From Gemmatimonadota bacterium (GTDB lineage Bacteria > Gemmatimonadota > Gemmatimonadetes > Longimicrobiales > Gaopeijiaceae), in the NCBI GenBank assembly GCA_003695865.1, contig RFGQ01000668.1, forward strand, positions 1 through 5,169: 5,169 nt of DNA, in the 5' to 3' direction. Of the stretch, positions 1 through 5,169 are shown piece by piece. The position numbers and the translations under genes are program-made. Each line of letters starts with the position of its first letter. Position 1 is the stretch's first letter. The notes under the pieces are model-generated. The model was not told where the DNA came from. It made no database searches and was given only the letters and a program-made list of their open reading frames with translations.

Positions 1-1
1 C

Positions 2-892
2 ATCGTGGCCAGCACGATGATCATCGCCATCCCTACGGGCGTGAAGATCTTCAACTGGCTGGCCACGATGTGGGGCGGACAGATCCGCTTCAACTCGGCC
101 ATGCTCTACTGCATCGGCCTGCTCGCGATCTTCACGGTGGGCGGTCTGTCGGGCATCATGCACGCGGCCGCGCCGGTCGACCTGCAACAGCACGACTCGT
201 ACTTCGTGGTCGCGCACTTCCACTACGTGGTCGCCGGCGGCGTGATGGCGGGCATCTTCGCAGGGATCCACTACTGGTTCCCGAAGGCCACGGGCCGCCT
301 GATGAGCGAAACGCTCGGCAAGTGGAGCTTCTGGACCTACTTCATCGGGTTCAACCTGACGTTCTTCCCGATGCACTTCTCGGGGCTCTACGGGATGCCG
401 CGGCGCACGTGGACCTACGCCGAAGAACTGAACGTCCAGATCTTCAACCAGCTTTCGACGGTGGGGGCGTTCATCTTCGCCCTGAGCGGCATCCTGCTGC
501 TCTACAACATCCTGCGCAGCGCCAAGAAGGGTGAGCCCGCGGGGCACAACCCCTTCGACGCGCCCACGCTGGAGTGGTCGATCCCCTCGCCGCCGCATCA
601 CTACAACTTCCCGGTCATCCCCGAGGTGCGCAGCCGCGAGCCCCTGTGGCACGAGGACGAGCGGCGCGAGATCGAGGCGGTCACGCTGGGCGAGGCGGCC
701 GAGGAGCCGCACATGCCCAACCCGTCGTTCTGGCCGCTGCTCACCGCCATGGGCGCCACGCTCACGTGGGGGCTCATCATGACGCGCATCTGGTGGGCGC
801 CCCTGATCGGGCTGGCGCTGACGGGCATCTGCATCTTCATGTGGGCGACCGAGGATCCCTTCGCTGAGAAGGGCTCCCACTCGGCCGCCTGA
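2..892 (+). CDS. ctaD: Cytochrome c oxidase subunit I, C-terminal part (5' end outside window)
   Basis: This is the catalytic subunit of an A-type heme-copper oxidase, which reduces O2 to water and pumps protons across the cytoplasmic membrane. The reading frame is open from the left edge, so the first half, including the Cu_B histidines and cross-linked tyrosine, is missing. Counting from the GTG codon at 5 as residue 1, IPTGVK (9-14) carries the K-channel Thr and Lys. QQHDSYF (61-67) has the His-Asp pair expected near the Mg site. VAHFHYV (69-75) supplies the heme a3 and heme a axial histidines. GMPRRTW (130-136) holds the arginine pair that contacts heme propionates. NPFDAPTLEW (182-191) is the usual post-helix-XII segment. 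After a charged linker, two more hydrophobic helices follow (about 241-258 and 263-281), as in the long Bacillus/caa3-type subunit I. The GTG at 5 is internal, not the start. ctaE follows after 22 nt. The family call is very secure; the terminal extension is read from hydrophobicity only. Confidence 0.97.
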   Translation: MVASTMIIAIPTGVKIFNWLATMWGGQIRFNSAMLYCIGLLAIFTVGGLSGIMHAAAPVDLQQHDSYFVVAHFHYVVAGGVMAGIFAGIHYWFPKATGRLMSETLGKWSFWTYFIGFNLTFFPMHFSGLYGMPRRTWTYAEELNVQIFNQLSTVGAFIFALSGILLLYNILRSAKKGEPAGHNPFDAPTLEWSIPSPPHHYNFPVIPEVRSREPLWHEDERREIEAVTLGEAAEEPHMPNPSFWPLLTAMGATLTWGLIMTRIWWAPLIGLALTGICIFMWATEDPFAEKGSHSAA

Positions 893-914
893 GCCACGGA
901 ACCGACGGAGACTC

Positions 915-1508
915 ATGGCCAACGCAGCAGCGGCTCCTCACGAGCACTACACGTCGACCGGCCTCGACAGCTGGAAGGTCGGGTTCTGGACGTTCATCGG
1001 ATCGGAGTGCCTGTTCTTCGGCTCGCTCATCTCGACCTACATGGTCTACAAGGGTGCGAGCATCACCGGCCCCTATCCGCACGAGATCCTCGACATCCCC
1101 CTCACGTCGATCAGCACGTTCGTGCTGCTCATGAGCTCGACGGCGATGGTGCTCGGGCTCGACGGGGTCCAGCGGGGCAGCAAGAAGCTGGCGCTGATCT
1201 GGCTGGGGATGGTGATCCTGCTCGGATGCACGTTCCTCGGCTTCCAGGTCTACGAGTTCAATCACTTCGTGCACGAAGGGCTGACGCTGCACACGAACGT
1301 GTTCGGTTCGTCGTTCTTCGTGCTCACCGGATTCCACGGCGCGCACGTGACCGTGGGCGTGATCTGGCTCACGATCCTGTGGTTCCGCGTGTTGATGGGG
1401 AAGCTGCCGCCGCAGAAGTCGCTGCAGGTGGAGATCGCCGGTCTCTACTGGCACTTCGTCGACATCGTGTGGATCGTGATCTTCACGCTGGTCTACCTCA
1501 TCCAGTAG
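915..1508 (+). CDS. ctaE: Cytochrome c oxidase subunit III, five-helix form
   Basis: This 197-aa integral membrane protein is a core subunit of the aa3/caa3 oxidase. In this family subunit III stabilises subunit I and supports proton uptake. Five hydrophobic segments are visible at about 22-45, 63-83, 92-111, 129-157 and 174-195. Family signatures include GSECLFFG (29-36) with the conserved glutamate E31, GFHGAHVTVG (139-148) and YWHFVDIVW (178-186). It is shorter than the roughly 260-aa seven-helix mitochondrial-type protein and matches the Bacillus-type five-helix form, which agrees with the two additional helices at the end of ctaD. The ATG at 915 has a GGAG at 907-910, only 4 nt upstream. 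No other start nearby precedes the first helix as well. It sits between ctaD and ctaF in one transcription unit. Confidence 0.97.
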   Translation: MANAAAAPHEHYTSTGLDSWKVGFWTFIGSECLFFGSLISTYMVYKGASITGPYPHEILDIPLTSISTFVLLMSSTAMVLGLDGVQRGSKKLALIWLGMVILLGCTFLGFQVYEFNHFVHEGLTLHTNVFGSSFFVLTGFHGAHVTVGVIWLTILWFRVLMGKLPPQKSLQVEIAGLYWHFVDIVWIVIFTLVYLIQ

Positions 1509-1510
1509 GC

Positions 1511-1517
1511 GGAGGAG
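1511..1517 (+). promoter_or_regulatory. Ribosome binding site of ctaF
   Basis: GGAGGAG is a near-consensus Shine-Dalgarno sequence lying 7 nt before the ATG at 1525, just after the ctaE stop codon (1506-1508). Its position excludes the GTG at 1519 as the start. It is the strongest ribosome site on the plus strand of the window and may give ctaF independent, efficient initiation. Confidence 0.8.
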
Positions 1518-1524
1518 AGTGCAG

Positions 1525-1860
1525 ATGAGCCACAGCGAAACGGCCCACGGGCACGGCGACGGCCACGGCGGTCACGCCTCCGTCGGCTTCTACTGGATGA
1601 TCGCGATCATCCTGACCGTCATCACGGCGGTCGAGGTCGCGGTGTTCTACATTCCGGCCCTGCACCCGGTGCTACCGCCGGTGCTGTTGATCCTCTCGGC
1701 GGCCAAGTTCGCGCTGGTCGTGATGTTCTTCATGCACCTGAAGTTCGACTCCAAGGTCTTCAGCGGCGTGTTCCTGGCCGGGCTTGCGATCGCCACCTTC
1801 ATGGTGTCGGCCCTGTTCCTGCTGTACCACTGGTTGCCTGCCGTGGAGGCGAAGCTCTAG
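1525..1860 (+). CDS. ctaF: Cytochrome c oxidase subunit IV (prokaryotic type)
   Basis: This 111-aa small membrane subunit is probably an accessory or assembly-stabilising part of the oxidase and has no known catalytic residue. It starts with a His/Gly-rich cytoplasmic or periplasmic tail (residues 3-17, six histidines), followed by three membrane helices at about 22-43, 52-71 and 80-102. The signature K-F-A-L-V-V-M-F-F-M-H-L-K (61-73) before the third helix is typical of the prokaryotic COX4 family (Bacillus CtaF, CyoD-like). The ATG at 1525 is chosen over the in-frame GTG at 1519, because the strong GGAGGAG at 1511-1517 lies 7 nt before the ATG but only 1 nt before the GTG. The gene begins 16 nt after ctaE. 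It is the last gene of the oxidase operon here, since hairpins and oppositely oriented genes follow. The family call rests on size, position and this motif. Confidence 0.92.
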   Translation: MSHSETAHGHGDGHGGHASVGFYWMIAIILTVITAVEVAVFYIPALHPVLPPVLLILSAAKFALVVMFFMHLKFDSKVFSGVFLAGLAIATFMVSALFLLYHWLPAVEAKL

Positions 1861-1874
1861 CAGCTGGCAGAGCA

Positions 1875-1892
1875 GGGGCGGATTGCCGCCCC
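1875..1892 (+). repeat. Short GC hairpin just downstream of ctaF
   Basis: GGGGCGG (1875-1881) and CCGCCCC (1886-1892) form a perfect 7-bp stem with the loop ATTG, starting 14 nt after the ctaF stop. The right arm can instead pair with GGGCGG at 1893-1898. There is no T-tract after it, so it is not a convincing intrinsic terminator by itself. It could protect the 3' end of the oxidase transcript or slow polymerase ahead of the larger hairpin. Its function is inferred. Confidence 0.45.
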
Positions 1893-1950
1893 GGGCGGTT
1901 CGGGGCCGTCAGCGTGGTGGTCCCTCGAACCTGAGCGGCGCCGATGTCGA

Positions 1951-1981
1951 CGCCCCGCCGGCCGTGAGGGCCGGCGGGGCG
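1951..1981 (+). terminator. Perfect 13-bp hairpin between convergent operons, probable shared terminator
   Basis: CGCCCCGCCGGCC (1951-1963) pairs without mismatch to GGCCGGCGGGGCG (1969-1981) around a 5-nt loop, GTGAG. It lies 90 nt after ctaF and 15 nt beyond the stop codon of the minus-strand methyltransferase (1997-1999), the expected place for a terminator serving both convergent operons. On the plus strand it is followed by a loosely T-rich stretch (TTCGTCGTGT, 1982-1991). On the minus strand no T-rich run follows. Termination is therefore better supported for the oxidase operon, with bidirectional use possible. Confidence 0.7.
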
Positions 1982-1996
1982 TTCGTCGTGTGGGGA

Positions 1997-2719
1997 TCAG
2001 GCGGTGAGCACGCCCAGCAGGGAGCTTCCGAAGGGCAGGCGCAGCGGGCCGAGCAGCCGATGCTCGACCAGGCTGAGCGCGGTGAGCGCCCGGTTCACCG
2101 GCGCCGGGGGCACGGCCGGGAGCGGATCCTCGCTGCCGCCACGCACGCGCTCGAGCGCACGCACCAGCAGCTTGGCGGCCGCGACCCAGTGGAAGAAGTA
2201 GCGCGCTCGCTGGAGTCGCAGGCCGGCCTCGGCGGCCTGGGCCGCGAGCAGCGTGCGCGTGTAGCGGCGGCGGTGGTGGTTGATCACGTCGTGCCGTGTC
2301 CACAGCGCAGGAAACGCCGGCACGGTCACGAGGATGCACCCGTCGGGCTCCAGCAGGGAGGCGGCGTGGGCCAGCGCCGCCACGGGATCGTCGAGGTGCT
2401 CGATCACGTCCAGGAAGAGCACCAGGCGGTAGGGGTGAGCCGGAACGAAGTCGGGCCCGAAGGGCCGCAGGTGGACGGTGAAGCGCTCGCGGGTCCGCCG
2501 CGACACGAGGTCGGCGTCGGCCTCGACCCCCTCGGGGACTCCGAAACGCGCGAGCGTGGGCAGGAAGAGTCCGTCTCCGCAGCCCACGTCGAGGATCGAG
2601 CCCCAGCGGCCGTCGGGCCTCAGACGGCGCAGCTCGTGGAGGATCACGGCCTCGCGGGCGCGCCACCACCAGTGGCGTTCGAAAAGTTCGCGGTAGCGCG
2701 CGCCGTACGCCGGATCCAC
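1997..2719 (-). CDS. Class I SAM-dependent methyltransferase of the glycan operon
   Basis: This 240-aa cytoplasmic protein has a Rossmann-type methyltransferase fold. The SAM-binding glycine motif is ILDVGCGDG (42-50). GVEAD (64-68) ends strand 2 with the acidic residue expected to bind the ribose hydroxyls. LDVIEHLDDP (103-112) is the motif II/post-II region, and LLEPDGCILVTVP (122-134) is the motif III region. HHRRRYTRTLL (148-158) and the end LPFGSSLLGV (228-237) resemble methyltransferases that accompany DPM1-like glycosyltransferases. The segment around 174-192 is hydrophobic and may touch the membrane. The start is a GTG at 2719-2717, two bases after the TGA of the glycosyltransferase gene, with only a weak GGGACGG upstream, which suggests translational coupling. 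It is the last gene of the operon. The acceptor (a sugar, lipid or polyprenyl-linked intermediate) is unknown. The fold is secure and the substrate is not. Confidence 0.88.
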   Translation of the reverse strand: MDPAYGARYRELFERHWWWRAREAVILHELRRLRPDGRWGSILDVGCGDGLFLPTLARFGVPEGVEADADLVSRRTRERFTVHLRPFGPDFVPAHPYRLVLFLDVIEHLDDPVAALAHAASLLEPDGCILVTVPAFPALWTRHDVINHHRRRYTRTLLAAQAAEAGLRLQRARYFFHWVAAAKLLVRALERVRGGSEDPLPAVPPAPVNRALTALSLVEHRLLGPLRLPFGSSLLGVLTA

Positions 2720-2721
2720 GC

Positions 2722-3735
2722 TCAGCCGTCCCGGCGCTCGACCGCGGCGACCACGTACATGGGCCGGCCCTTCACCTCTTCGTAGACGCGGCCCACGTAC
2801 TCACCGATGACCCCCAGGAAGAGCAGGTTCACGCCCGACATGAACGTGATCACGAGAATCAGGGCGGTGAAGCCCTGGGGGGAGCGGTCGAGCACGAGCT
2901 TGGCCCAGAGCGCGTAGAGCGCGAAGGCGCTCGAGGCCGCCACCGCCAGAGCGCCCACGAGCGCGGCGGCCCGCAGCGGCACGATCGAGAAGCTGAAGAT
3001 CCCGTCGAAGGCCAACCTGAGGAGCTTGGTGAACGTGTACTTGCTGCGCCCCGCGGCCCGCTCGTCGCGCTCCACATCGATGCCGACCTGGCGGAAGCCC
3101 GTCCAGGTGCGCAGACCACGCAGGTAGCGGTGACGTTCGGGGGCGCGCTTGAGTGTGTCTACCACACGGCGCGACAGGAGCGAGAAGTCGCCCGCATCGA
3201 CGGGCAGACGCACGTTCGACATGCGGGCCAGCAGGCGGTAGAAGGTCCAGTAGCAGGCGCGCAGCCAGAGCGGTTCCTTACGGCGCGTGCGGCGCGCGTA
3301 GACCACGTCGGCGCCCTCCCGGAAGTGGCGCACCAGGTCGGGGATCGCCTCGGGCCGGTCCTGGAGGTCGCCGTCCATGACGACGACCGCGTCGCCCCTC
3401 GCGTGATCGAGCGCCGCGGTGATGGCGGCCTGATGCCCGAAGTTGCGCGAGAGCGACACGATCACGACCCGCGCGTCTCGGCCCTGGGCCTCGCGCAGCG
3501 CGTCGAGCGTGCCGTCGCTGCTGCCGTCGTCGACGAACAGCATCTCGTGCGGGCCGCCCTCCAGGCGGTCGAGCACCGCCGCGAGGCGAGCCACCAGCTC
3601 GGGCACGACCTGAGCCTCGTTGTAGAGCGGCACCGCCACCGTTAGCCGGGGCGGAGCGCGGTGCGACCCCTCCGAGCCCGAGGTGCGGGCAGTGGAAGGG
3701 TGCGACGGGCCGTGCGAAGGGTCGGGGCCGGTCAC
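2722..3735 (-). CDS. Polyprenyl-phosphate glycosyltransferase, GT2 family, DPM1/GtrB/ArnC-like
   Basis: This 337-aa enzyme probably transfers a sugar from a nucleotide donor to undecaprenyl phosphate at the inner face of the cytoplasmic membrane. The GT-A domain shows VPLYNE (35-40), FVDDGSSDGT (67-76) for nucleotide binding, and MDGDLQDRPE (120-129) with the metal-binding DxD-type element. It also shows DAGDFSLLSR (180-189), RHRYLRGLRTWTGF (201-214) and GRSKYT (229-234). Two membrane helices follow (about 250-280 and 288-312), then the family ending GEYVGRVYEEVKGRPMY (311-327). The frame is open further upstream, but the GTG at 3735-3733 overlaps the preceding TGA (3734-3732) by 4 nt and has GGGAG at 3750-3746, 10 nt upstream, so it is chosen. 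The first 30 residues are a Ser/Pro/His-rich, probably disordered tail. The sugar cannot be read from the sequence (glucose, mannose and aminoarabinose enzymes all look similar). Confidence 0.93.
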   Translation of the reverse strand: MTGPDPSHGPSHPSTARTSGSEGSHRAPPRLTVAVPLYNEAQVVPELVARLAAVLDRLEGGPHEMLFVDDGSSDGTLDALREAQGRDARVVIVSLSRNFGHQAAITAALDHARGDAVVVMDGDLQDRPEAIPDLVRHFREGADVVYARRTRRKEPLWLRACYWTFYRLLARMSNVRLPVDAGDFSLLSRRVVDTLKRAPERHRYLRGLRTWTGFRQVGIDVERDERAAGRSKYTFTKLLRLAFDGIFSFSIVPLRAAALVGALAVAASSAFALYALWAKLVLDRSPQGFTALILVITFMSGVNLLFLGVIGEYVGRVYEEVKGRPMYVVAAVERRDG

Positions 3736-4331
3736 CGTCTGGGCGCTCCCTTGAAGTAGACCATGCTCCACAGCGTCACGCCGAGCACTCCGAGCGGATA
3801 GGGTTCGAACACGACCGGGCGGAAGTGACGCGAAAAGATCTCGCGCCAACGCTCCAGGGGACGAGGATGGTCTCCCCGGTCGAGCTTCGCCAGCATCCGC
3901 GCCGGTGAAGGGCCGGGAGGCAACACCAGATCGAGCACGTGCACGTGTCCGTCGGGAGCGAGCAGGGTAGCCAGATGCGCGAGGATGCGGTCGGTATCGG
4001 CGTCGTCGATGTGGTGGAAGAAGCTGTTGGCCAGGATGAAGTCGAAGCCGCCGTGGCCCACCTCGTAGCGGGTCACGTCCGCAGCCAGAAAGTCACGGCC
4101 CCAGCGTCTGCGCGCGGCCTCTACGTAGCGCGGGTTGATGTCGATCCCGAGATAGTCGGCGTGCAGGAAGTGCCCCGTGTTCGTGCCGGGGCCGCAGCCC
4201 ACGTCGAGCACGCGCCGAACCGCGGTGAGGTCGTTGTGACGGCGGACGGGCGCGAACTTCTGCGCCTGGAAGGGAGCCTGCCAGGCCCGGTACACCCACG
4301 TCCGTTCGAGAAGCCGGTCTTTGAGGCTCAT
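3732..4331 (-). CDS. Class I SAM-dependent methyltransferase, 199 aa
   Basis: This small soluble methyltransferase is different from the second one in the operon. VLDVGCGPGTNTG (41-53) is the SAM-binding loop, GIDINP (62-67) has the acidic end of strand 2, and FLAADVT (81-87) fits the adenine-contacting region. ANSFFHHIDD (101-110) is motif IV-like, and LLAPDGHVHVLDLV (123-136) follows as the next core strand. A C-terminal part with KLDRGDHPRPLERW (149-162) and a hydrophobic end around 178-194 completes it. The ATG at 4331-4329 overlaps the TGA of the preceding membrane-protein gene (ATGA) and has GGGAGG at 4343-4338, 6 nt upstream, so the longer open frame beyond it is ignored. Its own TGA overlaps the GTG of the GT2 gene. 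It probably methylates a glycan or lipid-linked sugar, by context only. The substrate and methylated atom are unknown. Confidence 0.88.
   Translation of the reverse strand: MSLKDRLLERTWVYRAWQAPFQAQKFAPVRRHNDLTAVRRVLDVGCGPGTNTGHFLHADYLGIDINPRYVEAARRRWGRDFLAADVTRYEVGHGGFDFILANSFFHHIDDADTDRILAHLATLLAPDGHVHVLDLVLPPGPSPARMLAKLDRGDHPRPLERWREIFSRHFRPVVFEPYPLGVLGVTLWSMVYFKGAPRR
3746..3750 (-). promoter_or_regulatory. Ribosome binding site deciding the GTG start of the GT2 gene
   Basis: GGGAG, read on the minus strand from 3750 to 3746, lies 10 nt before the GTG at 3735, inside the end of the upstream methyltransferase gene. With the GTGA stop/start overlap it supports initiation here rather than at a codon farther upstream in the same open frame. 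Confidence 0.55.
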
Positions 4332-5169
4332 CGGACGCCTCCCGCGTCGCACCCGGCACGGGCCGCGTCGTCCTCGCACCCCGCCGCGCGTGGGCCTGCC
4401 CAGCGAACCGTGAAGCGTCCGACGCGCAGCGAATCGGGGAAGCGCTCGCGTAGCGCCGCCTCTAGCGCCGCGGGCGGCGGCCCGCTGAACGCCGGCTCCC
4501 GGTTGAGCGCCACGGCGGTCACTCCCCGCCGTTCGAGGGCTTCGAGCACCCGCCCGACGCGCCCTTCGGGCGCGTCGAAGAACTCGTAGGTCGTGCCGGT
4601 CGGGCTGCGCAGCCCGCTCAGGAAGTACACCTCGGGCGCGTCGGGCGTCGCGAGCGTGTATCCGCCCTCGGCGCGTCGGGTGAGCTCGGCGACGAGCCGG
4701 CCGTAGGTCCGCGCGTCCTCGGCGGAGGCCCGCAGCCCGGCGCGCTCCAGGGGTAGGGCGTGCGTGAGGTCGGCCCGTTCGAAACGCACACCCATCGTGT
4801 AGATGAATCCCGGATGGATCCACAGCACCGCGAAGACCAGGTAGGCGGCCAGCAGGCCCGCCGCGACCGGCTCGGCGCGTAGGCTCGCCCGCCGCCCTCG
4901 GGCGAGCGTGAGCGCCGCCAGACCGCCGGCCACGACCAGCGGCGCCTCGTACAGAAAGTACACCGGGGCCGAAAAGGGGAACTGGACCAGGCTGGTGAGT
5001 GCGAGCACGGCGAGCGCCGCGTAGGCCGCGTCGAGCGCTGGAGGCCGGGCGCGGGCGGAGGGGGAGCGGCCGTCCGCGGGTGCGTCCACCGGTGTGCCCG
5101 TGGCCGGCTCGGCGGGCTCCCCGCCTCCGCTTCTCCCACCGGCTGCCGCCAGTTCGGCCCTCGCGGCTC
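4328..5169 (-). CDS. Polytopic membrane protein, C-terminal part; probable GT-C/GT39-like glycosyltransferase (5' end outside window)
   Basis: The frame is open to the right edge and gives the last 279 residues. Numbering from the first full codon (5167), a Gly/Ala/Pro-rich loop (1-45) leads into three hydrophobic segments at about 46-62, 69-89 and 101-117. Between them SLVQFPFSAPVYFLYEAPL (59-77) resembles the late membrane segments of lipid-linked-sugar-dependent GT-C proteins. A soluble C-terminal domain of about 160 residues follows, containing TPDAPEVYFLSGLRSPTGTTYEFFD (174-198, key residues D176, P178, Y181, F182, G185). It is likely extracytoplasmic by analogy with this class. If so, the protein would use a polyprenyl-phosphate sugar made by the downstream GT2 enzyme. 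Catalytic residues would be in the missing N-terminal part. A GTG at 5089 could start a 253-aa version, but its upstream frame is uninterrupted and no ribosome site is evident, so a truncated larger gene is preferred. Other multi-pass proteins, such as a flippase or hypothetical protein, remain possible. Confidence 0.6.
   Translation of the reverse strand, partial: AARAELAAAGGRSGGGEPAEPATGTPVDAPADGRSPSARARPPALDAAYAALAVLALTSLVQFPFSAPVYFLYEAPLVVAGGLAALTLARGRRASLRAEPVAAGLLAAYLVFAVLWIHPGFIYTMGVRFERADLTHALPLERAGLRASAEDARTYGRLVAELTRRAEGGYTLATPDAPEVYFLSGLRSPTGTTYEFFDAPEGRVGRVLEALERRGVTAVALNREPAFSGPPPAALEAALRERFPDSLRVGRFTVRWAGPRAAGCEDDAARAGCDAGGVR
4338..4343 (-). promoter_or_regulatory. Ribosome binding site of the 199-aa methyltransferase
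   Basis: GGGAGG on the minus strand (4343 to 4338) is 6 nt from the ATG at 4331, inside the last codons of the upstream gene. It fixes the start at the ATGA overlap and rejects the far longer reading frame that is open upstream. Confidence 0.75.
4555..4577 (-). repeat. Perfect 10-bp inverted repeat inside the membrane-protein gene
   Basis: CGACGCGCCC (4555-4564) and GGGCGCGTCG (4568-4577) are exact reverse complements separated by TTC. The transcript of the minus strand could fold into a tight hairpin with a GAA triloop. It encodes residues in the FFDAPEGRVGR stretch, so it may simply follow from GC-rich codon choice. No function is shown. Confidence 0.4.

Noticed and set aside
837..1454. 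Long minus-strand open frame opposite ctaE
   Set aside because: It lies antisense to a clear COX3 gene. Its translation is rich in Arg, Glu and His with no recognisable domain, as expected for the complement of GC-rich coding DNA.
1519..1521. GTG start for ctaF
   Set aside because: It is only 1 nt from the Shine-Dalgarno sequence, whereas the ATG at 1525 has ideal spacing.
1857..2669. Minus-strand open frame of 270 codons overlapping the 240-aa methyltransferase in another frame
   Set aside because: The translation is Arg/Pro/Ala-rich with no motif, while the other frame has a full set of SAM-binding motifs.
1784..2785. Plus-strand open frame of 333 codons running from ctaF into the minus-strand operon
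   Set aside because: It overlaps the end of ctaF and is antisense to the methyltransferase. It crosses the terminator hairpin, and its composition is that of a shadow frame.
3736..3849. N-terminal extension of the GT2 gene to an upstream start at 3849
   Set aside because: It would overlap 118 nt of the methyltransferase gene and adds no family similarity. The GTGA overlap with GGGAG upstream is a better start.
3130..4589. Plus-strand open frames opposite the GT2 and 199-aa methyltransferase genes (3130-3645 and 3939-4589)
   Set aside because: They are antisense to well-supported genes, have no motifs and no ribosome sites.
4332..4823. N-terminal extension of the 199-aa methyltransferase
   Set aside because: The extra sequence is Arg/Ala-rich and overlaps the membrane-protein gene. 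The ATG with GGGAGG upstream and the normal methyltransferase N-terminus favour 4331.
5087..5089. GTG at 5089 as the true start of the membrane protein
   Set aside because: The frame stays open to the window edge, no ribosome site is seen before it, and the first helices would be too few for the inferred family. It cannot be excluded without more sequence.
1..5169. tRNA, rRNA, CRISPR, insertion sequence or riboswitch
   Set aside because: I saw no cloverleaf, repeat-spacer array, transposase or conserved aptamer pattern, and nearly all of the window is accounted for by coding sequence.

Overview
The window is a GC-rich bacterial segment (about two thirds G+C by eye) holding parts of two convergent operons. 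The taxon cannot be fixed from the sequence. The long-form cytochrome oxidase subunit I, the strong G/C third-position bias and the presence of both GTG and ATG starts would fit a high-GC aerobic environmental bacterium such as Gemmatimonadota, Eisenbacteria-like or Myxococcota lineages. That placement is an inference only.

Region 1 (1-1860, plus strand) is the distal part of an aa3/caa3-type cytochrome c oxidase operon. It contains the C-terminal half of subunit I (ctaD, cut by the left edge), complete subunit III (ctaE) and complete subunit IV (ctaF), in tight series with gaps of 22 and 16 nt. Subunit I carries two extra C-terminal membrane helices and subunit III has only five. This is the Bacillus/caa3-like arrangement, in which the first two helices of the classical seven-helix subunit III sit on subunit I. 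Together these proteins form the proton-pumping terminal oxidase of aerobic respiration. Subunit II and the rest of subunit I should lie to the left.

Region 2 (1861-1996) is a 136-nt convergent intergenic spacer. It has a 7-bp hairpin just after ctaF and a perfect 13-bp GC hairpin (1951-1981) that probably acts as the shared terminator.

Region 3 (1997-5169, minus strand) is a surface-glycan or glycolipid operon read right to left. The genes are the C-terminal part of a polytopic membrane protein resembling a GT-C/GT39 glycosyltransferase (cut by the right edge), a 199-aa class I methyltransferase, a DPM1/GtrB-like polyprenyl-phosphate glycosyltransferase with two C-terminal membrane helices, and a 240-aa class I methyltransferase. 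The junctions are a 4-nt ATGA overlap, a 4-nt GTGA overlap and a 2-nt gap, so the genes are probably translationally coupled. A reasonable model is that the GT2 enzyme loads a sugar on undecaprenyl phosphate, the membrane GT-C protein uses that lipid-linked sugar as donor on the far side of the membrane, and the two methyltransferases modify the glycan or its lipid-linked precursor. The substrates are unknown.

No RNA gene, CRISPR array, insertion sequence or promoter was recognised. Nothing here is clearly a new kind of system. The tightly coupled glycosylation/methylation operon is the part most worth following up.
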